NCBI RefSeq assembly: GCF_021631985.1
Contig: NZ_CP070225.1
Coordinates: 8,618,001 to 8,682,000 of the forward strand
Direction: 5' to 3'
DNA: 64,000 nt
DNA from: Sandaracinus amylolyticus
GTDB taxonomy: Bacteria; Myxococcota_A; Polyangia; Polyangiales; Sandaracinaceae
Below, one piece after another: positions 1 through 9,401 of the stretch. Each line of letters opens with the position of its first letter. The first letter of the stretch is position 1. Below the pieces are notes generated by a model. The model saw only the letters and a list, made by a program, of their open reading frames with translations. It had not been told where the DNA came from and ran no database searches. The position numbers were made by a program, and so were the translations under genes.

Positions 1-557
1 TCGACCTTCAGCGTCTCGACCGCGAACTCGAGATCCTTGCGATCCTTGTCGGTGACCGCGGGCGTCGAGAGCGCGGCGCCGGGCACGTTGAGGCCCTTGC
101 GATCGCTGAGCTCGCCGCCGATCTCGACCTCGGTGACCACGTCGGTGTCGGTCGTCTCGATCACCCGCAGACGCAGCAAACCGTCGTCGAGCAGGATGTG
201 CGTGCCCGGTCCGACGTCGCGCGGGAGCGGCTCGTAGATCTGGTTGACGATCTCCTTCGTGCCCGGGACGTCGCGCGTCGTCAGGGTGAAGCGCTGCCCC
301 GGCTCGAGGAAGATCTTGCCCTCGACGAAGCGCCCGATGCGCATCTTCGGGCCGCAGAGATCGGCGAGGATCGCGAGCGGTCGCCCGGCGCGGGCCGCGG
401 CCTCGCGGACCATCTGCGCGCTCTTGGCGTGGTTCTCGTGCGAGCCGTGCGAGAAGTTCAGCCGCGCGCAGTCCATGCCCGCCGCCACGAGCTTGTCGAT
501 CATCTCGGGCGTGCTCGAGGCGGGGCCGAGCGTGCACACGATCTTGGCGCGTCGCAT
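1..557 (-). CDS. pyk: Pyruvate kinase, N-terminal part (3' end outside window)
   Basis: Glycolytic enzyme that converts phosphoenolpyruvate and ADP to pyruvate and ATP in the cytoplasm. The first 185 residues are visible. They open MRRAKIVCTLGPASS, the usual first strand of the TIM barrel. MDCARLNFSHGSHE follows around residues 28-41, and then LADLCGPKMRIG, the conserved phosphoenolpyruvate/metal-binding stretch. The B domain (residues about 85-175) is also recognisable. The ATG at 557 is preceded by GGAG about nine bases upstream. The gene runs off the left edge, so the catalytic Lys/Glu of the later barrel and the C-terminal domain cannot be checked. It is transcribed divergently from the C2/PDZ lipoprotein gene. 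Confidence 0.96.
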   Translation of the reverse strand, partial: MRRAKIVCTLGPASSTPEMIDKLVAAGMDCARLNFSHGSHENHAKSAQMVREAAARAGRPLAILADLCGPKMRIGRFVEGKIFLEPGQRFTLTTRDVPGTKEIVNQIYEPLPRDVGPGTHILLDDGLLRLRVIETTDTDVVTEVEIGGELSDRKGLNVPGAALSTPAVTDKDRKDLEFAVETLKV

Positions 558-682
558 ACGAGGCTCCTACCACGACCGACCCGGTGCCGACGAGGGGCGA
601 CACGCAGAGCGTCGTGACGCACCGTTCCATGGACGCGAGAGCTGGCGAGGGTGCCGAGGATCGGACTACCCTCGCGCTGGAG

Positions 683-1450
683 ATGCGACCTCGTCTCTTC
701 CTCGCTTTCTTGCTCCTCCTGGCCGTCGGGTGCGCGTATCCGCGCCGCACCACCTCGCTCTCGCCGGTGCGCAGCACGGTCACCTCGACCAGCAGCCCGA
801 GCGACGTGTGGGCGCTGACGGTCGCCAGCGCGAGCGTGCCTCCGCGCAGCCGCGGCGCGCTCGCGTGGGACGGCACCGATGGATTGCCCGATCCCTTCGT
901 GCGCATCTATCGCAACGACGTGTTGATCTACGAGTCGGAGACCCGGAACGACACGCTCACGCCCGAGTGGAACGTGGTGCTGCCGCGCAATCTCTACGCG
1001 CCGAGCGACGCGACGTTCCGCTTCGAGGTTTGGGATCGCGACGAGGTCGGGGCGGATCCGATCGGGATCTTCCGGCACCGTGGGCTGCCGCCGAACGTGC
1101 TGCCGGGCGCCGACGCGCGCGTGCTGCTCGACAGCGGCGCGCAGCTCGCGCTGCGTCTCGCATCGCCCCAGGCCCATCACGGCGTCGGCGTGAGGCTCTA
1201 CGAGGTGCGTGGCGACGCGCTGGTGGTGGTCGAGGTCGAGACCCACTCGCCCGCGGGCCGCGCGGGGCTGCGTCCCGGCGATGCGATCGTCGCGATCGGC
1301 GGGCAGAGCGTGTCGGGCCTCGGCTCGCAGCGCGCGCCTGGCGCGCTCTCGATGGCGGCCGAGCGTCGAGAGCGACTGCGGGTGCGCGGCGAGCGCGGCG
1401 ACACGCGCGAGGTGGAGCTCGATCAGGGCTTCACCTGGCTGACCATGTGA
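683..1450 (+). CDS. Lipoprotein with C2-like and PDZ domains
   Basis: Predicted 255-residue lipoprotein. Residues 1-17 form a signal peptide ending in a lipobox (LAVGC, Cys17). Residues about 41-135 look like a C2 domain (DPFVRIYRND, then TLTPEWN and FEVWDRDEVG with acidic residues suited to Ca2+ binding). Residues about 165-250 look like a PDZ domain (SPAGRAGLRPGDAIVAIGG). This pairing suggests an envelope protein that docks to membranes or peptide tails; no catalytic domain is visible. The frame is open further upstream, but ATG 683 is chosen because it places the signal peptide at the N-terminus. The stop overlaps the GTG of the next gene by four bases (GTGA), so the two are probably translated together. 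The substrate or partner is unknown. Confidence 0.8.
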   Translation: MRPRLFLAFLLLLAVGCAYPRRTTSLSPVRSTVTSTSSPSDVWALTVASASVPPRSRGALAWDGTDGLPDPFVRIYRNDVLIYESETRNDTLTPEWNVVLPRNLYAPSDATFRFEVWDRDEVGADPIGIFRHRGLPPNVLPGADARVLLDSGAQLALRLASPQAHHGVGVRLYEVRGDALVVVEVETHSPAGRAGLRPGDAIVAIGGQSVSGLGSQRAPGALSMAAERRERLRVRGERGDTREVELDQGFTWLTM

Positions 1451-2037
1451 TCCGCGGCGCGCTGATCGGGGCGCTCGTCATCGGCATCGCGGGGCGCGCC
1501 GAGGCGCAGCCGGAGGTGCAGATCTCGTCGCGGCTCGCGCTCGGAGGAGGCGCGGAATTCGCGCAGACCGAGGGCGCCGATCCCGGTGCGCTGTTCGAGC
1601 TCGCGCTGCGCGCCGAGGTGCTCTTCGGCGACGCGTTCGCGGATCGGGTGCGGGTCGGCCCCGCGATCGACGTGCGCGCCGCGAATTTCCGGACGATCGA
1701 GCTCGCGGGCGGCGCGATGGTGCTCCTGCCGATCGGGAGCGACTTCGGGATCACGGTGATGGCGGGCGCGGGGTACGCGCTGCGCGATCCCTACGAGCCC
1801 GTGCAGGATCGGAGCGGTGCGATCGCGCTGGGGACGCTGGCGCTCGCGTATCGCCCCTACGATCACTTCGACGTCTACGGGCACGGCGTCGCGCTCTATG
1901 CGAGCGGGCGCGCCGCGTTCGCGGGGTGGGAGTCGTGGGAGGCGGTGATCGGGCTCGAGGTCGATCTCGAATTCGTGGTGTGGAGCCCGATCGCGTTCGT
2001 GTGGACCGCCGTGAGCGGGGGGGATCCCGACGGATGA
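1447..2037 (+). CDS. Secreted beta-barrel-like outer membrane protein
   Basis: Predicted 196-residue secreted protein starting at GTG 1447, inside the stop of the C2/PDZ gene. Residues 1-22 form a signal peptide with an AEAQ cleavage site. The rest alternates hydrophobic and polar residues in Gly/Ala-rich strands and has a conserved-looking FGITVMAGAGYALRDP segment, as in small outer membrane beta-barrels. No family was recognised. The four-base overlap with the upstream lipoprotein suggests the two act together in the outer membrane, but this is inference. Confidence 0.68.
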   Translation: MIRGALIGALVIGIAGRAEAQPEVQISSRLALGGGAEFAQTEGADPGALFELALRAEVLFGDAFADRVRVGPAIDVRAANFRTIELAGGAMVLLPIGSDFGITVMAGAGYALRDPYEPVQDRSGAIALGTLALAYRPYDHFDVYGHGVALYASGRAAFAGWESWEAVIGLEVDLEFVVWSPIAFVWTAVSGGDPDG

Positions 2038-2119
2038 CTGGAAATGCGCGCAGCGTGCTCGGAGAATTCGACGCGCGGATGCCACGTGACCCGTTCTCTC
2101 CGTGACCCGAAGAGATAGG

Positions 2120-4081
2120 ATGGCAGCCCTCGCTGCTCGGGGGGAGCTGGTGCCCGAAGTCTCGCGTCCCGTGGTGCTCTTCGACTCGTGGGTGCGTCTC
2201 ACGGAGAGCACCGACTCGGGGCTGGGCCGCGGGGCGGTGTTCGAAGGGCTGCGCTGCGTGCTCGTCAGTGGCTGTCCAGGCCACGCCGACGAGCTCGCGC
2301 AGGAGCTGCGCGCGCGGGGCTCGCTCGTCGTGGTGTGTGGACGCGACGGCGACGGGCTGACGCGCGCGACCGCGCTCGATCCCCAGGTCGTGCTGCTCGA
2401 CGAGACGCCCGATGCGTCGTCGCAGGATCTCTGGGAGCGCCTCGGGCGCGAGCCCGCGCTGCGTGGTGCGCGGCCGGTGCGGTTCCGTTGGGCGCAGCTG
2501 CGGCGCAGCGCGAGCGCGCCGCTCGACGTCGAGGCGATCGCGATGCGCATCGCGCCGGTGATGCAGACCCATCACGCGTTCTGGCGATCGGCGGCGGCGG
2601 GGCACGGGTTCGAGGCGGCGCTCGATCGGATCGGATCGGTGGGCTCGCTGGTGCGGCTGCTCGCGTCGGGGGCGGGCACGCTGCGCGGCGTGATCGCGTC
2701 GGTCCAGGGCGACGCGGAGCTCGTCGCGATCGACGGGCTGGTGGTGGCGGCGAAATGGACGCCGCAGGGCGAGGGCGCGCCGCTCGAGGGGCTCCCCGCG
2801 CTCGCGATCGCGCTCGACCTCGAGCACGGGATCGTCGCGGTCGATCGGCTCGAGCGTCCGTTCGAGGCGAACGTCGTGCTGCCGGTCGACGAGGCGATCG
2901 CGCGGGCGCGCAGCGTGGCGGTCGACGGGAGCGAGCTCGCGCGTCCGACCCCGTCGCTCGAGCTGCGGCTCGCGCTCACCGAGCCGCCGCGGACGCTGCG
3001 GCCGTCGTCGCGACCGCCGCCGCGGCCCTCGCGCGAGCACGTCGCGGAGCTGCTGCGCGGGAGCGGCAGAGGCGACGAGGCGACGCGCGAGGAGCTGCCC
3101 GACGACGCGCTGCGACGACAGAGCGCACCACCCGACGACGACGAGGGCGAGGGCGGTCGCAAGCCGCGTCGCATCGCGAGCGGGACGCGCCTGCGCGCGA
3201 GCCGTGACGAGGGGCCTACGCTCGGAGGAGTCGAGGCCCAGGCGACGCGTCGCATGCTGGTCCTGGTCGGCGACGACGATCCCACGACGCCGATCGCGAG
3301 CGCGGCCCGCCAGGCGCTCGCGGCGCGCTTGGTCGACGAGGACGCGACCACACCGATCGCGAGCGCGACACGCGACGCGCTGAACGCGCAGATCGCGGAC
3401 GACGAAGAGACGACCACTGCCCGCGCGCGTCCTCTGCCGGCGCCCGTCGAGGAGGCGACGACCCCCGACGTCCCGCCGGAGAGCGAGCTGCTGCCCGAGC
3501 CGCCGCGCCCGCCGCCGCCGAGCGACGACGCGCGCACCCGACGTCGTGCCGCGATCGCGATCGGCATCACGTGCGTGAGCGCGATCGCGACGCCCGCGAT
3601 CGTCGCGACCGGGATCGTGCTCGCGACCCACACCAGCTCGCTGCCGCCACCGCCGGTATCCGAGACCACCGCGATCATCGCGCCGCCCGAGCGTCCCGCG
3701 ATCGTGCATCCTCCCGCGCGCACCGAGCCCCGGCGCGCCGCAGCGCGCCCCGCGACCCCGCCCGCGGTGGATCCCGAGGTCGAGGCCCGCGATACCGAGC
3801 TCGATCAGGATCTCGCCGAGCGCCGCCGTCGATCCGACGCGCTGGTCACCGCGGCGCGCCGCCACCTCGACGACGGGGATCGCGACGGCGCGGAGTCACG
3901 GCTGCTCGAGGCGCACCGCATCGCGCCGTTCAACCCGCACCCCTCGTTCGCGCTCGCGCGCATCTACGCGGACGAAGGGCGCATCGATCTCGCGCGGCGG
4001 TGGATCGATCGTGCGATCGATCTCCGCCCTCGGCGCACCCAGTACCGCGCGTTCCGTCGCGCGCTCGATCGCGCCGACTGA
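2120..4081 (+). CDS. Receiver-like/TPR membrane protein
   Basis: 653-residue protein of unknown role. Residues about 40-125 resemble a degenerate response-regulator receiver fold (RCVLVSG... and PQVVLLDETPD), without a full phosphoacceptor set that I can recognise. Residues about 180-270 resemble a PATAN/DUF4388-type module (LLASGAGTLRGVIASV...DGLVVAAKW). A low-complexity acidic/proline region follows and carries two TTPIASA-type repeats. One transmembrane helix lies at about 477-500, and the C-terminus (about 560-650) forms a TPR-like helical repeat (ARRHLDDGDRDGAESRLLEA). ATG 2120 is preferred to GTG 2102 because it has the better spacing to an AGAG. This arrangement is common for myxobacterial signalling or scaffold proteins. 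The gene converges on the crotonase gene with four bases between the stops. Confidence 0.62.
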   Translation: MAALAARGELVPEVSRPVVLFDSWVRLTESTDSGLGRGAVFEGLRCVLVSGCPGHADELAQELRARGSLVVVCGRDGDGLTRATALDPQVVLLDETPDASSQDLWERLGREPALRGARPVRFRWAQLRRSASAPLDVEAIAMRIAPVMQTHHAFWRSAAAGHGFEAALDRIGSVGSLVRLLASGAGTLRGVIASVQGDAELVAIDGLVVAAKWTPQGEGAPLEGLPALAIALDLEHGIVAVDRLERPFEANVVLPVDEAIARARSVAVDGSELARPTPSLELRLALTEPPRTLRPSSRPPPRPSREHVAELLRGSGRGDEATREELPDDALRRQSAPPDDDEGEGGRKPRRIASGTRLRASRDEGPTLGGVEAQATRRMLVLVGDDDPTTPIASAARQALAARLVDEDATTPIASATRDALNAQIADDEETTTARARPLPAPVEEATTPDVPPESELLPEPPRPPPPSDDARTRRRAAIAIGITCVSAIATPAIVATGIVLATHTSSLPPPPVSETTAIIAPPERPAIVHPPARTEPRRAAARPATPPAVDPEVEARDTELDQDLAERRRRSDALVTAARRHLDDGDRDGAESRLLEAHRIAPFNPHPSFALARIYADEGRIDLARRWIDRAIDLRPRRTQYRAFRRALDRAD

Positions 4082-4085
4082 GCGC

Positions 4086-4889
4086 TCACTCGGGATCGCG
4101 GAACGTCGCGGCGCGCTTCGCCATCACGGCCTGCACCGCTTCCATCTGGTTCGGCGATCCGAGCAGACCGAGCTGCAGGTCGCTCTCGAGCCGGAACGCG
4201 TCGATCGTCGAGAGCGTGGGCGCGGTGTCGAGCAGCTCCTTGCCCGCGCGGATCGCGTGCGGCGACTGGGCCGCGATCGCCCTCGCGAGCTCCATCGCGG
4301 CCGCGAGCGGATCGGCCTCCACCCGCGTCGCGAGGCCGATGCGCACCGCTTCCTCCGCGCCGACGATGCGCCCGGTGTACGTCAGCTCCTTCGCGATGTC
4401 GTGACGCACCACGCGCAGCAGCGTCTTCGACGCGCCCATGTCGGGGATGAGGCCGTACTTGATCTCCATCACCGAGAGCTGCGCGTCGGGCGAGACGATC
4501 CGCAGATCCGCGCCGAGCGCGATCTGGAGGCCACCACCGAACGCGACGCCGTGCACCGCCGCGATCACCGGCACCGGCACCTCGGTCCAGATCCAGCCCA
4601 CGCGCTGCGCGAGGTTCGCGGGGCTCTTCTGCTCGTCGCGCGCGAGCAGCTTCGGCGCGGCGTCCGCGCCCATCTGGAGGAACGCCATCCAGTCGAGCCC
4701 GGCGCAGAACCCCTTGCCCTCCCCGGAGAGCACGACCGCGCGCACGCTGCGATCGGCGATCACCTGCTCGCCCGCGGCGACGATCGCCTCGAACATCGCG
4801 AGGTCGAGACCGTTCCGCTTGTCGGGGCGGTTCAAGCGGACGTGGGCGACGTGATCGGTGACCGTGGTGACGACGCGCGCTTCGCTCAT
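4086..4889 (-). CDS. Crotonase / enoyl-CoA hydratase family protein
   Basis: 267-residue acyl-CoA hydratase/isomerase-fold enzyme, the normal family length, acting on a CoA thioester in the cytoplasm. Visible family marks are the N-terminal VRLNRPDKRNGLD, the oxyanion-hole segment GKGFCAGLDW (about residues 58-67), and HGVAFGGGLQIALGADLR. The stretch MEIKYGLIPDMGAS places an Asp where dienoyl-CoA isomerases carry their catalytic Asp, so an isomerase activity is possible. The hydratase-type pair of glutamates is not clearly present. The substrate cannot be told. The gene stands alone, between convergent gene 2120-4081 and the codirectional glycine-rich protein gene upstream. Confidence 0.9.
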   Translation of the reverse strand: MSEARVVTTVTDHVAHVRLNRPDKRNGLDLAMFEAIVAAGEQVIADRSVRAVVLSGEGKGFCAGLDWMAFLQMGADAAPKLLARDEQKSPANLAQRVGWIWTEVPVPVIAAVHGVAFGGGLQIALGADLRIVSPDAQLSVMEIKYGLIPDMGASKTLLRVVRHDIAKELTYTGRIVGAEEAVRIGLATRVEADPLAAAMELARAIAAQSPHAIRAGKELLDTAPTLSTIDAFRLESDLQLGLLGSPNQMEAVQAVMAKRAATFRDPE

Positions 4890-4910
4890 GCGTCGCGTTC
4901 TAACACGACG

Positions 4911-7900
4911 TCATCCACTCGCGCGCAGGACCGCGCCCGACTCACTCTCGTGGTGCTCGTCGACGTCCGCGAGCTCGACGCGGGCACGCGGGCCGATCAG
5001 CTCCGTGGTGCGCACCATGAGGAGCAGCTCGCTCCGCTCGCGCTCCGCGCTCGCGACCAGCGCGCTGCGCGCCTGATCGCTCGCGTGAGCCGCGCGCAGC
5101 CGGGCGTTCCACGCGTCGAGCTGGACGAGATCGCCATCGTCCGCGACCAGCAGCTCGTCGTCGGTGGTCACACCCTCGCGCTCCACCGGCGCGAGCACCG
5201 TGGTGCGCGCCCATGCGCCGCGATCACGCGCCGAGATGTCGGTCGTGCGCGCGTCCTTCCAGCGCTGCCGGAGCGTCTTCTCGATCTCGCGCGTCCGATC
5301 GCGCAGCGCGCGCCGCACCAGCTCGTCGCTCGATTGGGCGTCGATCATCTCGCCGATCAGCGCCTCGGTGAGCGCATCGAGCGACGCAGCACGACGGGCC
5401 CACGAGATCCCGGGGATGCGCTCCCAGAGCCGCACCTGCGTGTCCGCGAAGAAGCGCAGCTTCGCGGCGAGCTCCGCGACGATCGTGATCGCGTCCTCGC
5501 GATCTCCCGGCACCAGCGGCGTGTGCGCGAGCCGGAGCAGGCGCGGCAGCGCCTCGCGCATCTGGGCGCGGGAGAGCCCGGCGCGCGATCGAGTGCGGCG
5601 CAGCACCGCGAGCTGCTCGCTCGCGAGGCCCACCAGGATCGCGTCGCTCCACACTCGTGCGCGCGCTGCGTCACCGACTTCGATCGCGCGGGCCAGCGCG
5701 TCGATCTGATCATCGGGGCCCGACGCGACCGCGATCGCGGTCGCGCACTCGTTCGACGCGATGGTGCGCGGATCGGCGAGCGCGTGATCGGCGAGCGCGA
5801 CGTGCGCGACGCCGCATCGTGCGGCGGGACGTGCAAGCACGCGGATGCGCCCGAGGCGATAGCGATGCACGAGCAGCCACGAGCCGCGGGGCGCGGGCGC
5901 GAGCTCCCACACGATCGTGAAGCGCCGCTGCGGGAAACGTGTCGCGAGGCGCTCGGCGAGCGCACGGGCGCGCGCCTCGAGGCGCTCCTTGCGCGCCGAC
6001 TCGAAGAACATCCCGATCTCGTGCAGCTCCGCGGTCTCGACCAGCGCGCCTTCGCTCTCCACGCGCGACGCGAGCCGCTCGATCAGCGCGTCCTCTCCGT
6101 CGGCGGGCGCGACGTCGCGATCGATCGCGGCGGGCGCGAGCAGCGCACGCAGATCCGCGCTGCCGCCCGCGAGCAACAGGTCGGCCCCGGCCTCGGCGAG
6201 CTGCGCCATCGTCGCGTGCGAGAGCATCTCGGCGGCGCGCACCTCGCGCCCTGCGCTCGACATCGGATGGCCGAGCACGATCACGAGCCCGCCGTTCAGC
6301 CGCTCGATCACCGAGCTGCCGAGCTCGAGGTGCCCCTCGCGCGAGAGATCCCACACCGCGAGGCTGCGCTCGTGACGCGCCGCGAGCGCCTCCCACGCGT
6401 CGATCTCCTCGCGCGACGTGCGGTGGTGCGCGACGAGGAGCCAGTCCATCCGCGCGTCGGGCGCGAGCGTCCGCACGCAGCGCACCCGCAGCTCGCGGTG
6501 CTGCACCACGCGCAGCACGTCGGGCATGTCGAGACGACCGATCTCGAGGGTGAGCCGAAGCCGGAGCTCGCGATACGAGGGCGCGCTCTCGCGCATCCCG
6601 AGCGCGCCCTCGAAGATCCAGTCGGCACCCGCCTCGAGCAGATCGAGCTCGCGCACCAGACCTTCACCGCGCATCGGGACCGGCGCGCCGTGCTCGTCGA
6701 TCAGCAGCGCGGCATCGTCGCCGAGCTCGCTCTCGAAGAGCGACAGGCGCGCGCGGATGCGGCGGCGGCTCGGAGAATTGGCACCGAGTGCCAATTTCGA
6801 CTGGTTGCGGATCGCGAAGCGCAGCCGTGTGACCTCGCCCGGCGCGAGCGCGACGAGCCCTTCGACGACCGACGCCGCGATCGGGAAGCGCACCAGCATC
6901 GTCGCGGGGCTGGCCATCGCGTCGGGCTCGAAGCGCTCGAACGATCGGTTCACGTCGACGACGTGGGCGCGCAGCGATACGCGCTCGTGCTCCGCGAGCG
7001 GATCGGCGGGATCGCTGGGCGCGTGATCGCGCAGCTCGAACGTCAGGGTGCCCGGCACGTCGACCTCGGCGCCCGCGGGCACCGAGCGCGGCACCTCGAG
7101 CACTTCGTTCGCGAGCGCGCCGCACCACTTCGAGTCGCGCACCTCGAGCGTGATCGCGCGCGACGAGGGCGAGGGCATCGCGCCGACGTTGCGCACGCGG
7201 ATGCCATCGACGCGCACGAGCTCGCCGGGCTCGAACACTCCGTCGCGATCGTCGGTGCGCAGCGTGATGCCCGAGAGCATCAGCTCGTAGCGGCCGGGGT
7301 ACTGCTTGGGGCCCGCGAGGGTGTGCACCTCGATCGAGAACGCACCGATCGCGCCGTCGTGACCGGCGTAGAGCGGGCCCGATCCGCTCGCGCCCGCGTC
7401 ACCGCTCGGACCACGCGAGCCGCCGGGGTTCGAGTGGAAGCGCATGCGCGTCTGGGGCTTGCCCTGCGAGTCGGTGTAGTGCTCGGTCTCCGTCCACGAG
7501 TGGCTCGAGCCACCGGCACCGCCCGCACCGCCCGATCCGCCTTCGCCGTGACGGCCGGGCTGTCCGCCGGCGCCGCCCTCGATGCCCCTGCGGATCAACA
7601 TCAGGAGGTGCGTGTCGGCGTCGTCGACCTGCACCACGACGCGTCCACCCGCGCCGCCGCTCGCGCCGCTCGATGCGCGTCCTCCGCGTCCGCCGTCGCC
7701 GCCGCGCCCGCCGTTGCCGCCCGACGAGTAGCGCGTCGCGTCGTGCCCACGTCGTCCGGTCGCGCCGTCGCCGCCGCGTCCGCCGTCGCCGCCGTGCCCG
7801 CCCGCGCCGCCGCGCGCGATGACGTCGACGAAGCCGTAGTCGCCGATCGTCACGATCTCGCGCACGTCGTGGGCGCGACCCTCGGCGAAGCGGCGCGTGC

Positions 7901-8147
7901 CCTCGACGCGCACCATCGTGGCGCCCTCGGATCGCATCGCGATCCCGACGAACCCGCCGCTCTCGCCGGGCGAGGCCGCGCCCGCGTGACCGCCCGGCGA
8001 TCCGTCTCCGCCCGCGCCGCTGCCGTCGCTCCCGTCGTATCCGCGCGCGCCCGCGGCGCCGGGGCGTCCCGAGGCGTCGACGCGGAGCAGCACGTCGCCC
8101 TCGGGCTCGCGTCGCTCGATCGTGGAGGGGCTCTCGCGATAGACCAC
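4911..8147 (-). CDS. Large glycine-rich, collagen-like protein with Ig-like and Rossmann-like regions
   Basis: 1078-residue protein that I do not recognise as a named family. Residues about 15-60, 115-165 and 190-250 are GG-x-GG and G-x-x-G rich tracts, as in collagen-like or glycine-rich beta-rolls, interspersed with short ordered stretches. Residues about 270-470 look like two beta-sandwich domains ([18 protein letters not shown] and [11 protein letters not shown]). Around 560-660 there is an alpha/beta segment ([20 protein letters not shown] and [13 protein letters not shown]) with the look of a nucleotide-binding or TIR/caspase-like fold. The remainder to the C-terminus is helical. No signal peptide or transmembrane segment is visible, which is odd for a collagen-like protein. 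The GTG start at 8147 is the first usable one. Confidence 0.75.
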   Translation of the reverse strand: MVYRESPSTIERREPEGDVLLRVDASGRPGAAGARGYDGSDGSGAGGDGSPGGHAGAASPGESGGFVGIAMRSEGATMVRVEGTRRFAEGRAHDVREIVTIGDYGFVDVIARGGAGGHGGDGGRGGDGATGRRGHDATRYSSGGNGGRGGDGGRGGRASSGASGGAGGRVVVQVDDADTHLLMLIRRGIEGGAGGQPGRHGEGGSGGAGGAGGSSHSWTETEHYTDSQGKPQTRMRFHSNPGGSRGPSGDAGASGSGPLYAGHDGAIGAFSIEVHTLAGPKQYPGRYELMLSGITLRTDDRDGVFEPGELVRVDGIRVRNVGAMPSPSSRAITLEVRDSKWCGALANEVLEVPRSVPAGAEVDVPGTLTFELRDHAPSDPADPLAEHERVSLRAHVVDVNRSFERFEPDAMASPATMLVRFPIAASVVEGLVALAPGEVTRLRFAIRNQSKLALGANSPSRRRIRARLSLFESELGDDAALLIDEHGAPVPMRGEGLVRELDLLEAGADWIFEGALGMRESAPSYRELRLRLTLEIGRLDMPDVLRVVQHRELRVRCVRTLAPDARMDWLLVAHHRTSREEIDAWEALAARHERSLAVWDLSREGHLELGSSVIERLNGGLVIVLGHPMSSAGREVRAAEMLSHATMAQLAEAGADLLLAGGSADLRALLAPAAIDRDVAPADGEDALIERLASRVESEGALVETAELHEIGMFFESARKERLEARARALAERLATRFPQRRFTIVWELAPAPRGSWLLVHRYRLGRIRVLARPAARCGVAHVALADHALADPRTIASNECATAIAVASGPDDQIDALARAIEVGDAARARVWSDAILVGLASEQLAVLRRTRSRAGLSRAQMREALPRLLRLAHTPLVPGDREDAITIVAELAAKLRFFADTQVRLWERIPGISWARRAASLDALTEALIGEMIDAQSSDELVRRALRDRTREIEKTLRQRWKDARTTDISARDRGAWARTTVLAPVEREGVTTDDELLVADDGDLVQLDAWNARLRAAHASDQARSALVASAERERSELLLMVRTTELIGPRARVELADVDEHHESESGAVLRASG

Positions 8148-8203
8148 GAGCCCATCGTAGACCGGGTTGTGCGATCGATGCGCGCCGCGGAGACTCGTCG
8201 ATC

Positions 8204-8497
8204 ATGCGCACTCCGATCACGGTGATGGTGCTCGCGCTCGCGGGCTGCGGCGGTGACCACGCGCCCGACGCGACGCTCGCGATGCACGAGGACGCGACGA
8301 CGACCGGCAGCGAGCAGCGCGCGATCGTCGGCACACTGCGCACGCGCGATCGCGACGTGCCGCTCACCGTCGAAGCGCTCGCGCTGCCCGAGAACGCCGA
8401 GCTGCGCGAGGGCACCGCGAAGATCTGGGCGGGCACCGACGAGTTCGACGACGTCGGCTTCCGCGCGGACCCGATCGACGGCGCGCTCCCGCGCTGA
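8204..8497 (+). CDS. Small lipoprotein
   Basis: 97-residue protein with a short lipoprotein signal peptide (MRTPITVMVLALAGC, Cys15). The mature part is acidic, and its centre (GTLRTRDRDVPLTVEALAL) suggests a small beta-rich domain. No family was recognised. It lies alone between the divergent glycine-rich protein gene and the convergent ADP-ribosylglycohydrolase gene. The ATG at 8204 puts the lipobox at the usual distance. Confidence 0.7.
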   Translation: MRTPITVMVLALAGCGGDHAPDATLAMHEDATTTGSEQRAIVGTLRTRDRDVPLTVEALALPENAELREGTAKIWAGTDEFDDVGFRADPIDGALPR

Positions 8498-8504
8498 CGA
8501 TCGA

Positions 8505-9401
8505 CTACACGCCTTCGATCGGCTCGCGCGCGGCGCGCCACTCGGCGGGCACCGTCGCCGGCGCCGCGAGCGCGACCACGCCACCGACGATCGCGCACGT
8601 GGTGTCGCGATCGCCGAGCGCGCTGACCGTCGTCCACATCGCGTCGACGAAGTCGTCGAGGTGCCGCGCGGCGCACCAGACGCTGAGCGGCACCGTGTCC
8701 TCCGCGAGCACGTACGTGCCATTGCCGACGATGCTCGCGATGGTGCGCACGTCGTCGAGGTGCGGCATCGCGACGAGCTGCTCGAGACGCGCCCGGGTCT
8801 CCCCGGGCGGCACCGAGGACGCGACCTCCGCGATGATCGCGCTGGGTGTGGGCCGTTCTTCTCGGCGGACCGCGATGGCCGCGAGCACCGCGATCGCGAT
8901 CGCGCCCGCGATGCCCTCGGGATGCGCGTGCGTGGGCAGCGCGGATCGCCGCGCCTCGTCGATCACGCGATCGAGATCGCCCGCGAAGTACGCGCCGATC
9001 GGGGCGACCCGCATCGCCGCGCCGTTGCCCTTGCTCCCTGCGCCATCGAAGATCGCGCCGCTCGCGAGGTCCCACGGCGTGCCCTCGCCGATCTCGGTGA
9101 GGACGCGCCGCGCCATCGCGCCGTATCCGCGCCACGGGTCGCGCGCGAAGCGCTCCGCGAAGCGCGCGGCGAGCCCGGTGGGATCGATCGTCCCGCGTGC
9201 CCCGAGCTCGTCGACGACCGAGAGCGCCATGTGCGTGTCGTCGGTCCAGCGCCAGGTGCCGCTCGGGATCGCGCGGTATGCGAGGCGTATGTCGATGGTC
9301 TCGGGCGCGTCGAAGAAGCGCTCGCCGAACGCATCGCCGATCGAGAGACCGTCGAGCGCGACCCGGGCGCGCGCGATGCGCGCATCGTGATCGGAGATCA
9401 C
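8505..9401 (-). CDS. ADP-ribosylglycohydrolase family protein
   Basis: 298-residue enzyme of the ADP-ribosyl-glycohydrolase (DraG/ARH) family, which removes ADP-ribose from proteins or from related substrates using two metal ions. The first metal motif WTDDTHMA lies near residue 50. GSKGNGAAMRVAPIG and the second metal motif GDRDTTCAIVGG are also present, so the active site looks intact. The GTG start at 9401 overlaps the stop of the upstream lipoprotein gene by four bases (GTGA), indicating an operon and translational coupling. No ADP-ribosyltransferase is visible nearby, so the substrate is unknown. Confidence 0.88.
   Translation of the reverse strand: MISDHDARIARARVALDGLSIGDAFGERFFDAPETIDIRLAYRAIPSGTWRWTDDTHMALSVVDELGARGTIDPTGLAARFAERFARDPWRGYGAMARRVLTEIGEGTPWDLASGAIFDGAGSKGNGAAMRVAPIGAYFAGDLDRVIDEARRSALPTHAHPEGIAGAIAIAVLAAIAVRREERPTPSAIIAEVASSVPPGETRARLEQLVAMPHLDDVRTIASIVGNGTYVLAEDTVPLSVWCAARHLDDFVDAMWTTVSALGDRDTTCAIVGGVVALAAPATVPAEWRAAREPIEGV

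Noticed and set aside
244-1446. Long upstream extension in the frame of the beta-barrel-like protein
   Set aside because: The frame is open through the C2/PDZ gene, but the signal peptide starts only at GTG 1447, and the upstream translation is Arg-rich.
4011-8225. A 1404-codon open frame on the plus strand
   Set aside because: It is antisense to the crotonase gene and the 1078-residue glycine-rich gene, and its translation is Arg/His/Ala-rich without domains. It exists because high GC removes stop codons.
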